Source: JAGTVB01 sp964624765 (GTDB lineage: Bacteria > Pseudomonadota > Gammaproteobacteria > HK1). Taken from it: a stretch of DNA of 18,657 nt. The DNA lies in NCBI GenBank assembly GCA_964624765.1, contig CAZUZO010000060.1, forward strand, positions 1-18,657. The letters run 5' to 3'. Below, piece by piece: positions 1-8,357 of the stretch. Positions within the stretch are counted from its first letter, which is position 1. Each line of letters opens with the position of its first letter. The translations under genes were made by a program, and so were the position numbers. Below the pieces are notes generated by a model. It made no database searches, was not told the origin of the DNA, and saw only the letters and a list, made by a program, of their open reading frames with translations.

Positions 1-83
1 TCGCCTATCTATCTGATATGTCTCTCGGCTTGGCGCCGTCCGCCTTGCTCTCGGGCTGCTCGCTACGGTTTTTTCACAACCTC
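1..83 (-). repeat. MITE family A, copy A1 (cut by window edge)
   Basis: This is the inner part and one end of the 140-bp repeat seen again at 8358-8498, 8502-8641 and 18529-18657, here in opposite orientation. The inverted-repeat end GGTTTTTTCACAACCTC at 67-83 matches the right end of copy A2 exactly. About 59 bases of the other half are missing because the window starts inside the element. The 3 bases after it are TCG rather than the TGA or TCA seen next to other copies, so the flank has probably drifted. Confidence 0.85.
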
Positions 84-321
84 TCGGTTGAAAATACCCA
101 GGGAATACATTAAGTTTTTATGTCCATTAAGTCGCTTTAGCGCATCCTCGATCAGGCGGGATAGCGAGCAAGCTCGTTACCCAGCCATAGATTAACAGAT
201 GCGTACAGGCCGGGCCGTCGCTCACCATGGGCCCGGACCCGATCGGGTTTTCGAGTGCTCTGCAGAGACAACGATAGTCCGATGGACTTTTAGTTCGAAC
301 GATTCATGGGAGGTCACAGAC
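84..321. other. Intergenic leader upstream of the SCP-2-like gene
   Basis: No convincing gene is visible. An open frame runs back from the SCP-2-like gene to 199, but it has no ribosome-binding site there and its extra 41 residues do not look like part of the domain. Small palindromes around 132-143 and 165-176 have loops too short to be good hairpins. A TTGAAA at 88-93 is the only -35-like hexamer, without a good -10 at the right distance. Confidence 0.4.
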
Positions 322-720
322 ATGGCTGAATTGTTTTCCGACGCGTGGATGAAGGCATTCATGGAGGAGTGGAACAAGGATTCGGAGCTAACCGAGGGTC
401 TGGAGAAGATCGGCTTCAATTCGGTGATCGCGTACGGGTTTGACGGTGAGGAGGACCCGCGTGGCATTCTGGTGGTGGAGAATGGTAAGGCGACCTCGGC
501 AGGATCCTACACCGGCCAAGAGCTTAACTGGGATCTGCGAGCAAGCCCCGACAGCTGGGCCAAGTGGTTCAAGAAAGGGATCGGCATGACGGGGCTGGGT
601 TTAGCGTACACCTCGCGCAAGCTGAAATTTAAGAAAGGCGACTACATGGCGATGGTCAAGGACCCACGTATGGCAGGACCATTTATCAAGAGTTTTGCGG
701 TCATGGCGCGAGTGGCCTAA
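322..720 (+). CDS. SCP-2 sterol-transfer-like small protein
   Basis: This encodes 132 residues with no signal peptide or membrane segment, so it should be cytoplasmic. The pattern is that of SCP-2/sterol-transfer-like proteins: an N-terminal helix with the FSDAWMKAFMEEWN segment, a central strand reading GILVVENGKATSAGSYTG, a W-S-KWFKKGIGMTG segment, and a C-terminal LKFKKGDYMAMVKD strand followed by a helix. Such proteins bind lipids or hydrophobic ligands, but the ligand cannot be read here. The start at 322 was chosen because GGAGGT at 309-314 sits 7 bases before it; the longer frame from 199 lacks a ribosome-binding site. It stands alone, 81 bases upstream of the efflux genes and probably separate from them, since a promoter lies in the gap. 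Family assignment is by motif recall and is moderately sure. Confidence 0.72.
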   Translation: MAELFSDAWMKAFMEEWNKDSELTEGLEKIGFNSVIAYGFDGEEDPRGILVVENGKATSAGSYTGQELNWDLRASPDSWAKWFKKGIGMTGLGLAYTSRKLKFKKGDYMAMVKDPRMAGPFIKSFAVMARVA

Positions 721-742
721 GGCTGGCCGAGGCGGTGATTGG

Positions 743-771
743 TTGATTAATATATTAGAACCTATTAATAT
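743..771 (+). promoter_or_regulatory. Candidate sigma-70 promoter for the RND efflux genes
   Basis: TTGATT (743-748), a 17-base spacer and TAATAT (766-771) lie 30 bases before the membrane fusion gene. The block is strikingly AT-rich against its surroundings and contains the 8-base direct repeat ATTAATAT at 746-753 and 764-771, 18 bases apart, overlapping both promoter elements. The repeat could be an operator, but no adjacent regulator gene supports this. Confidence 0.45.
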
Positions 772-801
772 TCTGTTTAGGGGCATCTGTGGAATTTAGC
801 G

Positions 802-1992
802 ATGCATAAACGTTCTTTAGCCTTGATCCGCCTCATCACCCTACTCGCCCTGTTGGTCACCATACCGGCCCTAATCGTGTTTTCAGGCTTGGCAGGCGCC
901 CAGGGCTCCCCTGCAGCAGTCCAGCCCTCCAAACCTGAGAATGTCATCGAAGTGAGAGCCATTCGGATGCGCCCAACGGTCACCCTTGGCGGCACCGTGG
1001 TACCGTTCAAGGAGGTCACCTTGGCCGCTGAGCTCCCCGGTCGAGTGAAATTTCTTTCCGGAAAGGAAGGCGATTTCTTCGAGAGCGGTACGCTGCTAGT
1101 GGCCTTGAATGATCAGGAGCTCCAGGCCCGGCGTAACGCAGCCCTAGCGGCGTTGCGCGCTGCCGATGCGGAGCTGCGTAGCGCGGGTGTGGTCTTTCAT
1201 CACGAGGTTTGGAATCCCCAGGGTGCACCCACGACCAAGGCTCCAGGCGGCATGGGGCTCCCCTCCCTGTTTGACCAGATGTTCACCACCCCGATGCAAA
1301 ACGTCATGGGTTATCAGTATCCGGGGGTCGAACGCTACGCCAACTTGTATACCCATGGCACCCGCATCGAGCAAGCGCATAGCGCATTCCTGCGGGCAGA
1401 GTCGGAGATTCAGCAGTTAGACGCCAAGATCCGGGATAGCAAATCCATCGCGCCGTTTGGCGGGATGATCATCACTAAGCTCGTCGAAGAAGGTGACACG
1501 GTGCAGCCGGGACAGCCCATGCTGGTATTTGCCGATACTGAGGTGCTGCAGGTCGAAGTGGATATCCCGGCGCGACTGATGTACCGAGGGTTGCGAGAAG
1601 GGGATGTGGTGGATGCGCGGCTCGATGTCGGCCATCGCCGTGTCAAAGCCCGCGCGGCACAGATTTTTCCTATGGCGGATCCGCAAAGACACACGATCAA
1701 GGTCAAGTTCGACTTGGCACCCGGATCGCCCGCTGCCCCCGGTATGTACGCCGAGATCATGGTTCCCGATCCCAGCGCACCGGCGCGGGACATGGTGGTC
1801 ATTCCGCGTTCCGCGGTGATTCACCGGGGCAGCCTACCGATGGTTCACGTCGTGACCCCCAGCGAGGAAAGGGAGCTGCGTCTGGTACGTCTCGGTGAAT
1901 CTCTCGATGACAACTATGTCAGTGTACTCTCGGGCTTAAAGCCCGGAGAACGGGTGCGCGCAACTCCTCGCGGTACCCGCGGAGGTTCATAA
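802..1992 (+). CDS. RND efflux periplasmic adaptor (membrane fusion protein, HlyD type)
   Basis: This is a 396-residue adaptor that would link an inner-membrane RND pump to an outer-membrane channel. Residues 1-34 form a basic start plus hydrophobic stretch ending GLAGAQG, a signal peptide or anchor. Two lipoyl half-motifs follow: AAELPGRVKF...EGDFFESGTLL at about 74-98 and SIAPFGGMIITKLVEEGDTVQPGQPML at about 215-241. Beta-barrel and membrane-proximal domains follow to the C-terminus (VVIPRSAVI, VLSGLKPGERV). Between the lipoyl halves, residues 134-188 are an unusual Gly/Met/Pro-rich insertion instead of a simple coiled coil. The ribosome-binding site before 802 is weak (GTGGA at 789-793). 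The permease gene follows after 124 bases in the same direction, so the two are almost certainly one system. The substrate cannot be inferred. Confidence 0.9.
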   Translation: MHKRSLALIRLITLLALLVTIPALIVFSGLAGAQGSPAAVQPSKPENVIEVRAIRMRPTVTLGGTVVPFKEVTLAAELPGRVKFLSGKEGDFFESGTLLVALNDQELQARRNAALAALRAADAELRSAGVVFHHEVWNPQGAPTTKAPGGMGLPSLFDQMFTTPMQNVMGYQYPGVERYANLYTHGTRIEQAHSAFLRAESEIQQLDAKIRDSKSIAPFGGMIITKLVEEGDTVQPGQPMLVFADTEVLQVEVDIPARLMYRGLREGDVVDARLDVGHRRVKARAAQIFPMADPQRHTIKVKFDLAPGSPAAPGMYAEIMVPDPSAPARDMVVIPRSAVIHRGSLPMVHVVTPSEERELRLVRLGESLDDNYVSVLSGLKPGERVRATPRGTRGGS

Positions 1993-2116
1993 GGTTAGGC
2001 GTCAGGTTCGACGTTGAGAGCTGCCTATGCCACAGCCAAGACCTGCTCCCGCCTGACCAAGCCACTCCCCCAAGGCTTTCCAACGACAACGACATCCAAG
2101 GCAACCAGCCAGCGCT

Positions 2117-5100
2117 ATGAACGACGAGGCAACGCGATCAGACAAACACGACCAGGCTGAGGCGTTGGCCACGGAGGAGCTAGGGCTCGCCGGGCGTATG
2201 ACCCGGTTTTTCATCGACTCCCCCCTCTCTCCACTGCTTTTTCTGGCCATGCTCGCTCTCGGTCTCCTCGGTCTTGCCGTGACTCCGCGCCAAGAGGATC
2301 CGCAGATCTCGGTCCCGATGATAGACATCTTCGTCCAGTTTCCGGGCGCTTCCGCCCGGCAGGTGGCGGGGCTAGCCATCGATCCCCTGCAGCGCATCAT
2401 GACCGAAATCCCGGGCGTGAAGCATGTCTATGCTGCTAGCCAACGCGGCCGAGGTATCGTGACGGTCGAATTCGACGTCGGGCAAGAGCTGGGGCCTTCG
2501 ATCGTCAAGGTTCACGACAAGATCCAATCCAACCTCGACAAGATCCCGCCCGGTATCCCACTTCCTCTGGTCAAACCCAAGGGCATCGACGATGTGCCCA
2601 TCGTGACGCTCACGCTGTGGTCCAAGGACGTCGATGATGGCCGGCTACGCACCCTCGCTCTCGACGTCTTGCAGAGCCTGAAAGAAATTCCAAATACCGG
2701 CTTCAATTTCATAGTCGGGGGTCGCAAGGAGCAGGTCAGGGTCGAAGTCTACCCCGAGCGTCTCTCGGGGTTCGGTGTTAGCTTTGATCAAGTTGCCGAG
2801 ACCATCCGCACAGCCAACAGCGAGCAACAGGTCGGCAATGTTGAGGCGGGCGATACCCACTTTACGGTGGTGACGGGGGCGTTCCTACGTACCGCAGACG
2901 ACATTTCCAGATTGGTCGTCGGAAGCCACGCCGGAATACCGATCTATATTCGCGATGTGGCAAGAATCTTTCAGGGACCGGAAGAAGCTAAGCAGCTGGT
3001 GGCGTACTACACGGGGCCCGCTCGCCAGTGGGACATCGACGCCGAGGGAGAACCGGCGGTCACCATCGCCATCGCCAAGAAGATCGGCTCGAACGGGGTC
3101 ACCGTTGCGAATGCGGTCTTGGACAAAGTGGAAGCGTTGCAGGGACATCTTATCCCCAGCAACGTCTACGTCAGTATTACGCGCAACTATGGCGAAACCG
3201 CAAATGACAAGGTCAACGAACTTATCTTTAAGTTGTTTATGGCGACCGGATTTGTGTTCTTGCTGGTGCTGTTTGCGTTTCGTGCTTTGCGCCCCGCAAT
3301 CGTCGTGGTGCTGGTCATCCCGGTCGTCATTCTTATCACCGTTTTCTCGGCCTTGATTCTGGGCTACACCATCGATCGGGTTAGCCTATTCGCACTCATT
3401 TTCTCTATCGGTATCCTCGTGGACGACGCCATCGTGGTCGTCGAGAACATTTACCGGCGCTGGCTCGAAAAAGGCCAAACCGACATCGAGACGGCGATCG
3501 ACGCTGTGCGTGAGGTGGGCAATCCCACTATCCTGGCCACCTTTACCGTTATTGCCGCCTTGCTGCCAATGGGCTTTGTGCGTGGCATGATGGGGCCTTA
3601 CATGGAGCCCATTCCGGCGTTGGGATCGGTAGCGATGTTGTTTTCTTTATTCGCTGCCTTCATCTTCACCCCGTGGCTTGCCATGCGGATGCGGCCGGCC
3701 ATGGGGTACCTGAAACGAGCCCATGTCCGGGAGCAGAAGGGCAGCGAGCGGCTCGAGCGGTTTTTCAGACGCGTTCTCGATCCCCTCATCGATAGCCGCA
3801 TCAAACGCGGGGTGTTTCGCCTGGGGCTCTGGGGTGCATTTCTCGCCTCTCTGGCGATGTTCTACACCACTCACGTCACGGTCAAAATGCTTCCGCTCGA
3901 CAACAAGCCCGAGTTTAGCGTGGTCATCAACATGCCCGAAGGAACGGCGCTACCGGTCACCGATAACCTTGTTCGGCAACTGGCGCAGATCATTCGGACC
4001 GGAATACCAGAAGTCACGGCGGTACAAACCTATAGCGGGGCACCAAGACCTTTCGACTTTAATGGTATGGTTCGGCACTATTACTTGCGTGAAGAGCCTT
4101 GGCAAGGCGAGATTCAAGTGCAACTGCTGCACAAGCGCGACCGTGACCGCTCGAGCCATGAGATAGCACTGCAAGCCCGCGAGCTGCTGACTCCCATCGC
4201 CGCCGCCAGAAACGCTCGCATCGCGGTGGTGGAAATGCCCCCCGGTCCGCCGGTGTTGCAGTCCGTGGTGGCCGAGATCTACGGTCCGGACGGCAAGACG
4301 CGGCAGCAAGTGGCGGCCGATATGACAGACTTTTTCCGCCAAGCCGAGAATCTGACGGATGTCGATAATTACATGCAGCGCCCTCACTCGTATTGGCATT
4401 TTCAGGTCGATACGCAAAAGGCGGTACGGCGCGGCGTGTCCGTTGATGCCATCAATCGTAACCTCGCGATGGTTATGGGCGATTACAGCCTAGGCGCCAT
4501 CAAGGAAGAGAACGTGCTTGAACCAACGCATATCGTCATTCAGGTACCGTTGGCTCTTCGTTCAGAGGTGTCACGTCTTCTGGACCTGCCGATACCGACG
4601 GCAGGCGGCGGCACGGTGCCCCTCGGGGAGCTTGGCCGCTTCGTGCGCATTCTTGAGGACCCGATCATTTACCACAAAGACCTGCGCCCGATGGAATACG
4701 TTGTAGCGGAGACAACAGGAAGGTTAGGTGCACCGATCTATGGCATGATGGAAGTCCAAAAACTCTTGGACGAATACCGTACACCCGATGGCGTGGAGAT
4801 GAAGGGCAGCTACATTGGCCCACCACCGGATGATGACCGATCCGGATTCGAATGGGGAGGCGAATGGACGGTCACCTACGAAACTTTCCGGGACATGGGT
4901 CTGGCATTTGGAGCCGCACTGATCCTTATCTACATTCTTGTGGTCTGGGAATTTGGGAACTTCCGGATTCCTGCACTCATCATGGCTCCCATCCCGCTCA
5001 CCCTGCTCGGCATTTTGCCAGCCCATGCATTGCTCAATGCCGAGTTCACAGCGACGTCCATGATCGGTTGGATTGCCCTGGCTGGCATCATCGTGCGCAA

Positions 5101-6073
5101 CTCTATACTCCTGGTGGATTTTTCGATCCATGAGGTACGGCGCGGTACCTCGGTTCGTGAAGCGGTGATCCTGTCCTGCAAGACGCGAACCCGTCCTATC
5201 ATAATCACCGCGCTGGCACTGGTGGCCGGATCGAGTGTCATACTGACGGATCCGATCTTTCAGGGAATGGCCATCTCCCTCGCCGCCGGAGTGTTGGTGT
5301 CGACGATTCTGACACTCATCGTGATTCCTCTCGGTTGCGTGCAGGCAGGTCACTCGCTCATGGAGGTGGCGGGCAGGCACGATGGTGCTGCTGAATCGGC
5401 TCTGGGTAGTCCATCGACCCTCGTGGAAGAGCCGACACTTGCGGCCCACGGCACGCCAGCACCTGAGGTCAGCCGCGCTTCCCTAGGCTCAAGGCTGATG
5501 GGTTTTTGGAGCAAGCTGGTCGGTGCTATCGCCATGGTGTTTTATCTGCTCCGGGCTGTATTCATCGTATTGTGGGAGGCATTGAAAGGGCTGGCGAGAG
5601 CTGTGTCACGGCCATTTACTCGACGCACCCCAGGAGGGAGCGGAGCCGGCAACCCATCGGGCTCCAGTCCCCCGCCTGCCCCGAACAGGGGCGGGCCCTC
5701 GGCGGTAGAGGTAAGGAGCAACCCGAGCGCTGGTGCCTCCGAACCAGCTCGCAGCTCCTCCGCTCCGGAGGCACAGCAGCAGGCAGAGACAACAACTCAA
5801 CCGCTGAGCATCCCGAGCAGCGAGCCACAGGAACAGGGCCAGCCCACTGCGGAGACAGTCCCAGAACAATTACCGTCCGCACCGACGAAACCGGTAGCCA
5901 AGAGGCAGCGCCGCGGCACATCGTCCGCTAGCCGATCTGGGCAGTCGGATACCCCCCAAAAAACCTCCAAGACCAGCGATACTGTTTCAGCGAGCAAGCG
6001 GCGGCGTGGGATTAGGGTGAAAGGTTCCCTTTCCGAAATTCAAGATAGGGGTTCAACTCCTAGCGATAATTGA
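2117..6073 (+). CDS. RND efflux permease (AcrB-type) with long C-terminal tail
   Basis: This 1318-residue inner-membrane pump is probably a proton-driven trimer. TM1 is at about residues 30-50 (SPLLFLAMLALGLLGLAV). A large periplasmic loop follows, then TM2-6 with the proton-relay pair ILVDDAIVVVEN (D436, D437). A second periplasmic loop follows, then TM7-12 ending IVIPLGCVQ near 1076. Where AcrB has an essential lysine (K940), the motif here is GIIVRNSILLVDF, with R994. AcrB relatives end at about 1050 residues; here a further 243 residues follow. The tail holds a hydrophobic segment at 1134-1156, then a Pro/Ser/Gln-rich disordered stretch with basic clusters (KRQRRG, KRRRG). The start at 2117 is the first Met of the frame, with only a weak AAGG upstream. 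No outer-membrane partner gene is adjacent, so it must use one from elsewhere. Confidence 0.92.
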   Translation: MNDEATRSDKHDQAEALATEELGLAGRMTRFFIDSPLSPLLFLAMLALGLLGLAVTPRQEDPQISVPMIDIFVQFPGASARQVAGLAIDPLQRIMTEIPGVKHVYAASQRGRGIVTVEFDVGQELGPSIVKVHDKIQSNLDKIPPGIPLPLVKPKGIDDVPIVTLTLWSKDVDDGRLRTLALDVLQSLKEIPNTGFNFIVGGRKEQVRVEVYPERLSGFGVSFDQVAETIRTANSEQQVGNVEAGDTHFTVVTGAFLRTADDISRLVVGSHAGIPIYIRDVARIFQGPEEAKQLVAYYTGPARQWDIDAEGEPAVTIAIAKKIGSNGVTVANAVLDKVEALQGHLIPSNVYVSITRNYGETANDKVNELIFKLFMATGFVFLLVLFAFRALRPAIVVVLVIPVVILITVFSALILGYTIDRVSLFALIFSIGILVDDAIVVVENIYRRWLEKGQTDIETAIDAVREVGNPTILATFTVIAALLPMGFVRGMMGPYMEPIPALGSVAMLFSLFAAFIFTPWLAMRMRPAMGYLKRAHVREQKGSERLERFFRRVLDPLIDSRIKRGVFRLGLWGAFLASLAMFYTTHVTVKMLPLDNKPEFSVVINMPEGTALPVTDNLVRQLAQIIRTGIPEVTAVQTYSGAPRPFDFNGMVRHYYLREEPWQGEIQVQLLHKRDRDRSSHEIALQARELLTPIAAARNARIAVVEMPPGPPVLQSVVAEIYGPDGKTRQQVAADMTDFFRQAENLTDVDNYMQRPHSYWHFQVDTQKAVRRGVSVDAINRNLAMVMGDYSLGAIKEENVLEPTHIVIQVPLALRSEVSRLLDLPIPTAGGGTVPLGELGRFVRILEDPIIYHKDLRPMEYVVAETTGRLGAPIYGMMEVQKLLDEYRTPDGVEMKGSYIGPPPDDDRSGFEWGGEWTVTYETFRDMGLAFGAALILIYILVVWEFGNFRIPALIMAPIPLTLLGILPAHALLNAEFTATSMIGWIALAGIIVRNSILLVDFSIHEVRRGTSVREAVILSCKTRTRPIIITALALVAGSSVILTDPIFQGMAISLAAGVLVSTILTLIVIPLGCVQAGHSLMEVAGRHDGAAESALGSPSTLVEEPTLAAHGTPAPEVSRASLGSRLMGFWSKLVGAIAMVFYLLRAVFIVLWEALKGLARAVSRPFTRRTPGGSGAGNPSGSSPPPAPNRGGPSAVEVRSNPSAGASEPARSSSAPEAQQQAETTTQPLSIPSSEPQEQGQPTAETVPEQLPSAPTKPVAKRQRRGTSSASRSGQSDTPQKTSKTSDTVSASKRRRGIRVKGSLSEIQDRGSTPSDN

Positions 6074-6352
6074 ACAGTACGGGAACGATTCCATCGCGAC
6101 AGAGCGAATCAAGCGCTGTAAAGTCGAGTTGCATCAATGATAATATCTTTATGAGGTAATGTGGTGGTGCGATTTGTGCTTCTCTTGGAGGCTGCGTTCA
6201 TCTAAAGGTGGAAGCTAGCCGTGTAGATAAGGGAGAATATATGGGGACGTAAGTAGCTATTCATCTATTCGTCCACCGGGTCCTAGGCTTGGGATGGCTT
6301 GGGGAAAGGAATAGGTTGGTGGGGCTGGGCGTGTAGAGGCTCGGTTAAATCC
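6074..6352. other. Intergenic region between the efflux genes and the exported Arg/Trp-rich protein
   Basis: No gene is supported. An imperfect inverted repeat (ACAG...CTGT, 6100-6120) lies after the pump stop codon but has no T-run. The stretch around 6129-6160 is AT-rich and may hold the promoter of the next gene, but no hexamer pair is convincing. AAGGGAGAATATATG at 6229-6243 resembles a ribosome-binding site and start, but the reading frame closes after three codons. Confidence 0.35.
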
Positions 6353-7420
6353 ATGATGTATCATCGTCTTATAGGACGGCAGCTTGCGGCGTGGATGCCA
6401 GGGTCTGCCGTTTTGGTTGTATGGACCGTCATCGTTGCGCTGGTAACAACAGGGCCCCTCCCGGCTGAGGATTTCGGATATCCCTATGCTTTGAATAATG
6501 GGGTTACTCCCCATTGGGAGGCACGTGAGCAGCATTACCCTGAGCGTTGGATGGAACGTCCGCAGCCTGTCCCACATGACCAAAGGGAGCCAGAGGGCTA
6601 TCGGATGCGGGCATGGCAGGATCGTGACGAGCCGCCCTACGCACCGCGGCGTGGCGGTGATGACTTCAGGTACGGTGCTAGCGATGGTTGGAGGGAATCC
6701 GTGCAGCGAACGCAATCGTCCGGAGACGGGTCGACGCGCCGATTCCAGGAACCTTATTCGGATACAATGAATGACCGCTGGTCGGGGAGGCAACCGACAT
6801 TTCAGCGCCCGCCCCGTGACTATTATGATGACTACGAGCGGCCAAGGTCCCACAGAGATCCCTGGGCCGACGACTGGAGGGACACGGCCACACCCCGAAG
6901 CGAACCCTGGTATGGCGAGGAGGATTACGATTGGCAACGGCACTATGGGGAGCCATCGCCCCTCCGAGACCGGCGCGACCTGACGGAACGGAGTCCTTCC
7001 GACGGGGTTTATCCCAACCGATCACGGGATCCGTGGGAGGCAAGTTATACACCGGATTGGAGCACGGGAGACACGAGTTCATATTATGATCCCCAGCCCT
7101 TTGATCCCTGGATGGAGCCCGAAGTGAGGAGGGACAGCTGGGGCCGCGAGATGGAAGAACGTCCCTGGGGGCAGCGCCGGCCACCGGCTTCGGACAGCTT
7201 TCGTTCCTCCCGCAGCGAAAGGCGGCGCTGGGAGGACGACAGAGGACCTCCGGAAGCCCCCTATCGCTACGAAGGGGAGCTGAGATCCTATGGAGGGAGC
7301 CGGTGGCCCTACCCTGGGTTATACGGTGGCTTGCCACCGGCTTTTGGTATGCCGTGGCCTGGCATGACACCCTGGGAAAGGTTATTGTGGGCGGCCGGCT
7401 GGCCAGGATGGATTTGGTAG
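6353..7420 (+). CDS. Exported Arg/Trp/Tyr/Pro-rich low-complexity protein, unrecognised
   Basis: This encodes 355 residues from the ATG at 6353 (or 354 from the next codon). The frame could open at a TTG at 6299, but the ATG gives a clean signal peptide: a short basic start, a hydrophobic run (AVLVVWTVIVALV) and a likely cleavage after PLPA. The mature part has no cysteine and about 22 tryptophans. It is dominated by Arg, Asp, Pro, Tyr and Trp in loose repeats such as RDPWADDW, SRDPWEASY, QPFDPWMEP and ERPWGQRRP. The end is hydrophobic and Gly/Trp-rich (YGGLPPAFGMPWPGM, then GWPGWIW). Most of it looks disordered, with alternating charges. A weak GAGG at 6335-6338 precedes the start. Sulfur-globule or surface-matrix proteins have comparable Gly/Tyr/Trp bias, but no homology is claimed. 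Continuous coding without stops and a real signal peptide support a true gene. Confidence 0.68.
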   Translation: MMYHRLIGRQLAAWMPGSAVLVVWTVIVALVTTGPLPAEDFGYPYALNNGVTPHWEAREQHYPERWMERPQPVPHDQREPEGYRMRAWQDRDEPPYAPRRGGDDFRYGASDGWRESVQRTQSSGDGSTRRFQEPYSDTMNDRWSGRQPTFQRPPRDYYDDYERPRSHRDPWADDWRDTATPRSEPWYGEEDYDWQRHYGEPSPLRDRRDLTERSPSDGVYPNRSRDPWEASYTPDWSTGDTSSYYDPQPFDPWMEPEVRRDSWGREMEERPWGQRRPPASDSFRSSRSERRRWEDDRGPPEAPYRYEGELRSYGGSRWPYPGLYGGLPPAFGMPWPGMTPWERLLWAAGWPGWIW

Positions 7421-7456
7421 GGAAAGTCACCCATATGGTAGGCCTTGGAAACCTCA

Positions 7457-7599
7457 GAAGCTGTTTTAGAAACTACTGCGCTGGCCATAGCTGCGTTGCG
7501 TAACGACTCGCCGTCCTCGTGTACTCCCTTGTACACTCCGGTGGCTCGCCTCTGCGCGCCTCGCTCTGCCGGCGCTCGCGACATTTTTAGAACAGCTTC
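7457..7599. repeat. MITE family B, intact copy B1
   Basis: A 143-bp element with inverted ends GAAGCTGTTTTAGAA (7457-7471) and TTTTAGAACAGCTTC (7585-7599), flanked on both sides by TCA (7454-7456 and 7600-7602), a 3-bp target duplication. The core holds the perfect palindrome GTGTAC-TCCCTT-GTACAC at 7519-7536. A degenerate relative lies at about 14501-14656. There is no coding capacity worth noting; open frames across it are incidental. It separates the Arg/Trp-rich gene from the following exported protein. Confidence 0.82.
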
Positions 7600-7678
7600 T
7601 CAGGGCTATAGATGAAATGAGTGGCAGAGAGCGGGACGCTCGTGAGCCCCAGTAGTTAGCAGTTTCACGAGGTGTGGT

Positions 7679-8341
7679 ATGCGCAGATCGAGAAGATACT
7701 TGGTTTTCGTGTTCAGCGGTCTATCTGCCTTCCTTGCGTTGTCTTCCAATGTACTGGCGGCAGCAGGCGCAGAATTCTCAGCACTCAATGTTCAGATCCT
7801 GCCCGACAAGACTGAGATGATCGGAAAACTTTACGTCGGTAGAGGTCAAAAACGCCAAGAGATGGGGGAAGATCAAAAACAACGCATCAACATACTGGAT
7901 TTGGAGCGCAATGTGGCTTGGATACTGAACCCAAGTCGTCGAGAGTACATCGAGTTCAAGGGGCCCGCACAAGAGAATATTCCGAGCCGTCCACCGCTAC
8001 CTGGCGAGCCAGGAAGCCTGTGCGGAAAACAGAAAGGGCTAACGTGTAACGAGGTTGGCGCCGAACGGATCAACGGGCGTAACACCGAGAAATGGGAAAT
8101 CGTTGTCGCTGAGGGCGGTCGCGAGATGCGTTCAGTCGTGTGGGTAGACCGCGGCCTCGGAGTGCCTGTCAGGGAGGAGCTTGAGGGGGGTTATGTGCGC
8201 GAGCTTCGGGATATCCAGGAAGGCCCTCAAGATCCCAGTCTTTTTCAAGTACCTGCCGAATATAAGCGCATCGAGTTGCCAAAGCCGCCAGCTACAGGCA
8301 CTGGTAGTCCGGAGCGACCGGCACCTGGAGCGGGATACTAA
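7679..8341 (+). CDS. Exported protein with DUF4412/LolA-like fold pattern
   Basis: This 220-residue protein has an N-terminal signal peptide (MRRSRR, hydrophobic run, cleavage near VLAAA at 25-29), so it is periplasmic or secreted. The mature part alternates short strands: FSALNVQILPDKTEMIGKLYVGRGQKRQEM, INILDLERNVAWILNPSRREYIEF and, near the end, MRSVVWVDRGLGVPVREELEG. This resembles DUF4412 and LolA/LolB-type half-barrels that carry hydrophobic cargo. C115 and C123 bracket a short loop and could form a disulfide. The C-terminus is Pro/Gly-rich. The start has GAGGTG at 7669-7674. It lies downstream of MITE B1 and upstream of the two tandem family A MITEs, so it is probably its own transcription unit. 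Function unknown; the fold call is from pattern only. Confidence 0.72.
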   Translation: MRRSRRYLVFVFSGLSAFLALSSNVLAAAGAEFSALNVQILPDKTEMIGKLYVGRGQKRQEMGEDQKQRINILDLERNVAWILNPSRREYIEFKGPAQENIPSRPPLPGEPGSLCGKQKGLTCNEVGAERINGRNTEKWEIVVAEGGREMRSVVWVDRGLGVPVREELEGGYVRELRDIQEGPQDPSLFQVPAEYKRIELPKPPATGTGSPERPAPGAGY

Positions 8342-8357
8342 CAGACCCATGGCCTGA

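Noticed and set aside
4724..5449. A 241-residue minus-strand open frame inside the pump gene
   Set aside because: It is the complement of strongly conserved RND permease sequence, is very rich in His, Arg and Gln, and has no start signals; a shadow frame.
6040..6062. GGGGTTCAACTCC near the end of the efflux pump gene, resembling a tRNA T-loop and possible attachment site
   Set aside because: The stem around the loop pairs only two or three bases, no acceptor or anticodon arm lies upstream, and the sequence is in frame within the pump gene.
6353..7420. Calling the Arg/Trp-rich exported protein a sulfur globule protein
   Set aside because: It shares only aromatic and glycine bias at its end; the charged repeats differ from those proteins and no sulfur-oxidation genes are in the window.
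7519..7536. The GTGTAC...GTACAC palindrome as a standalone operator
   Set aside because: It is part of the family B repeat core and recurs in the remnant at 14517-14534, so it is explained by the element.
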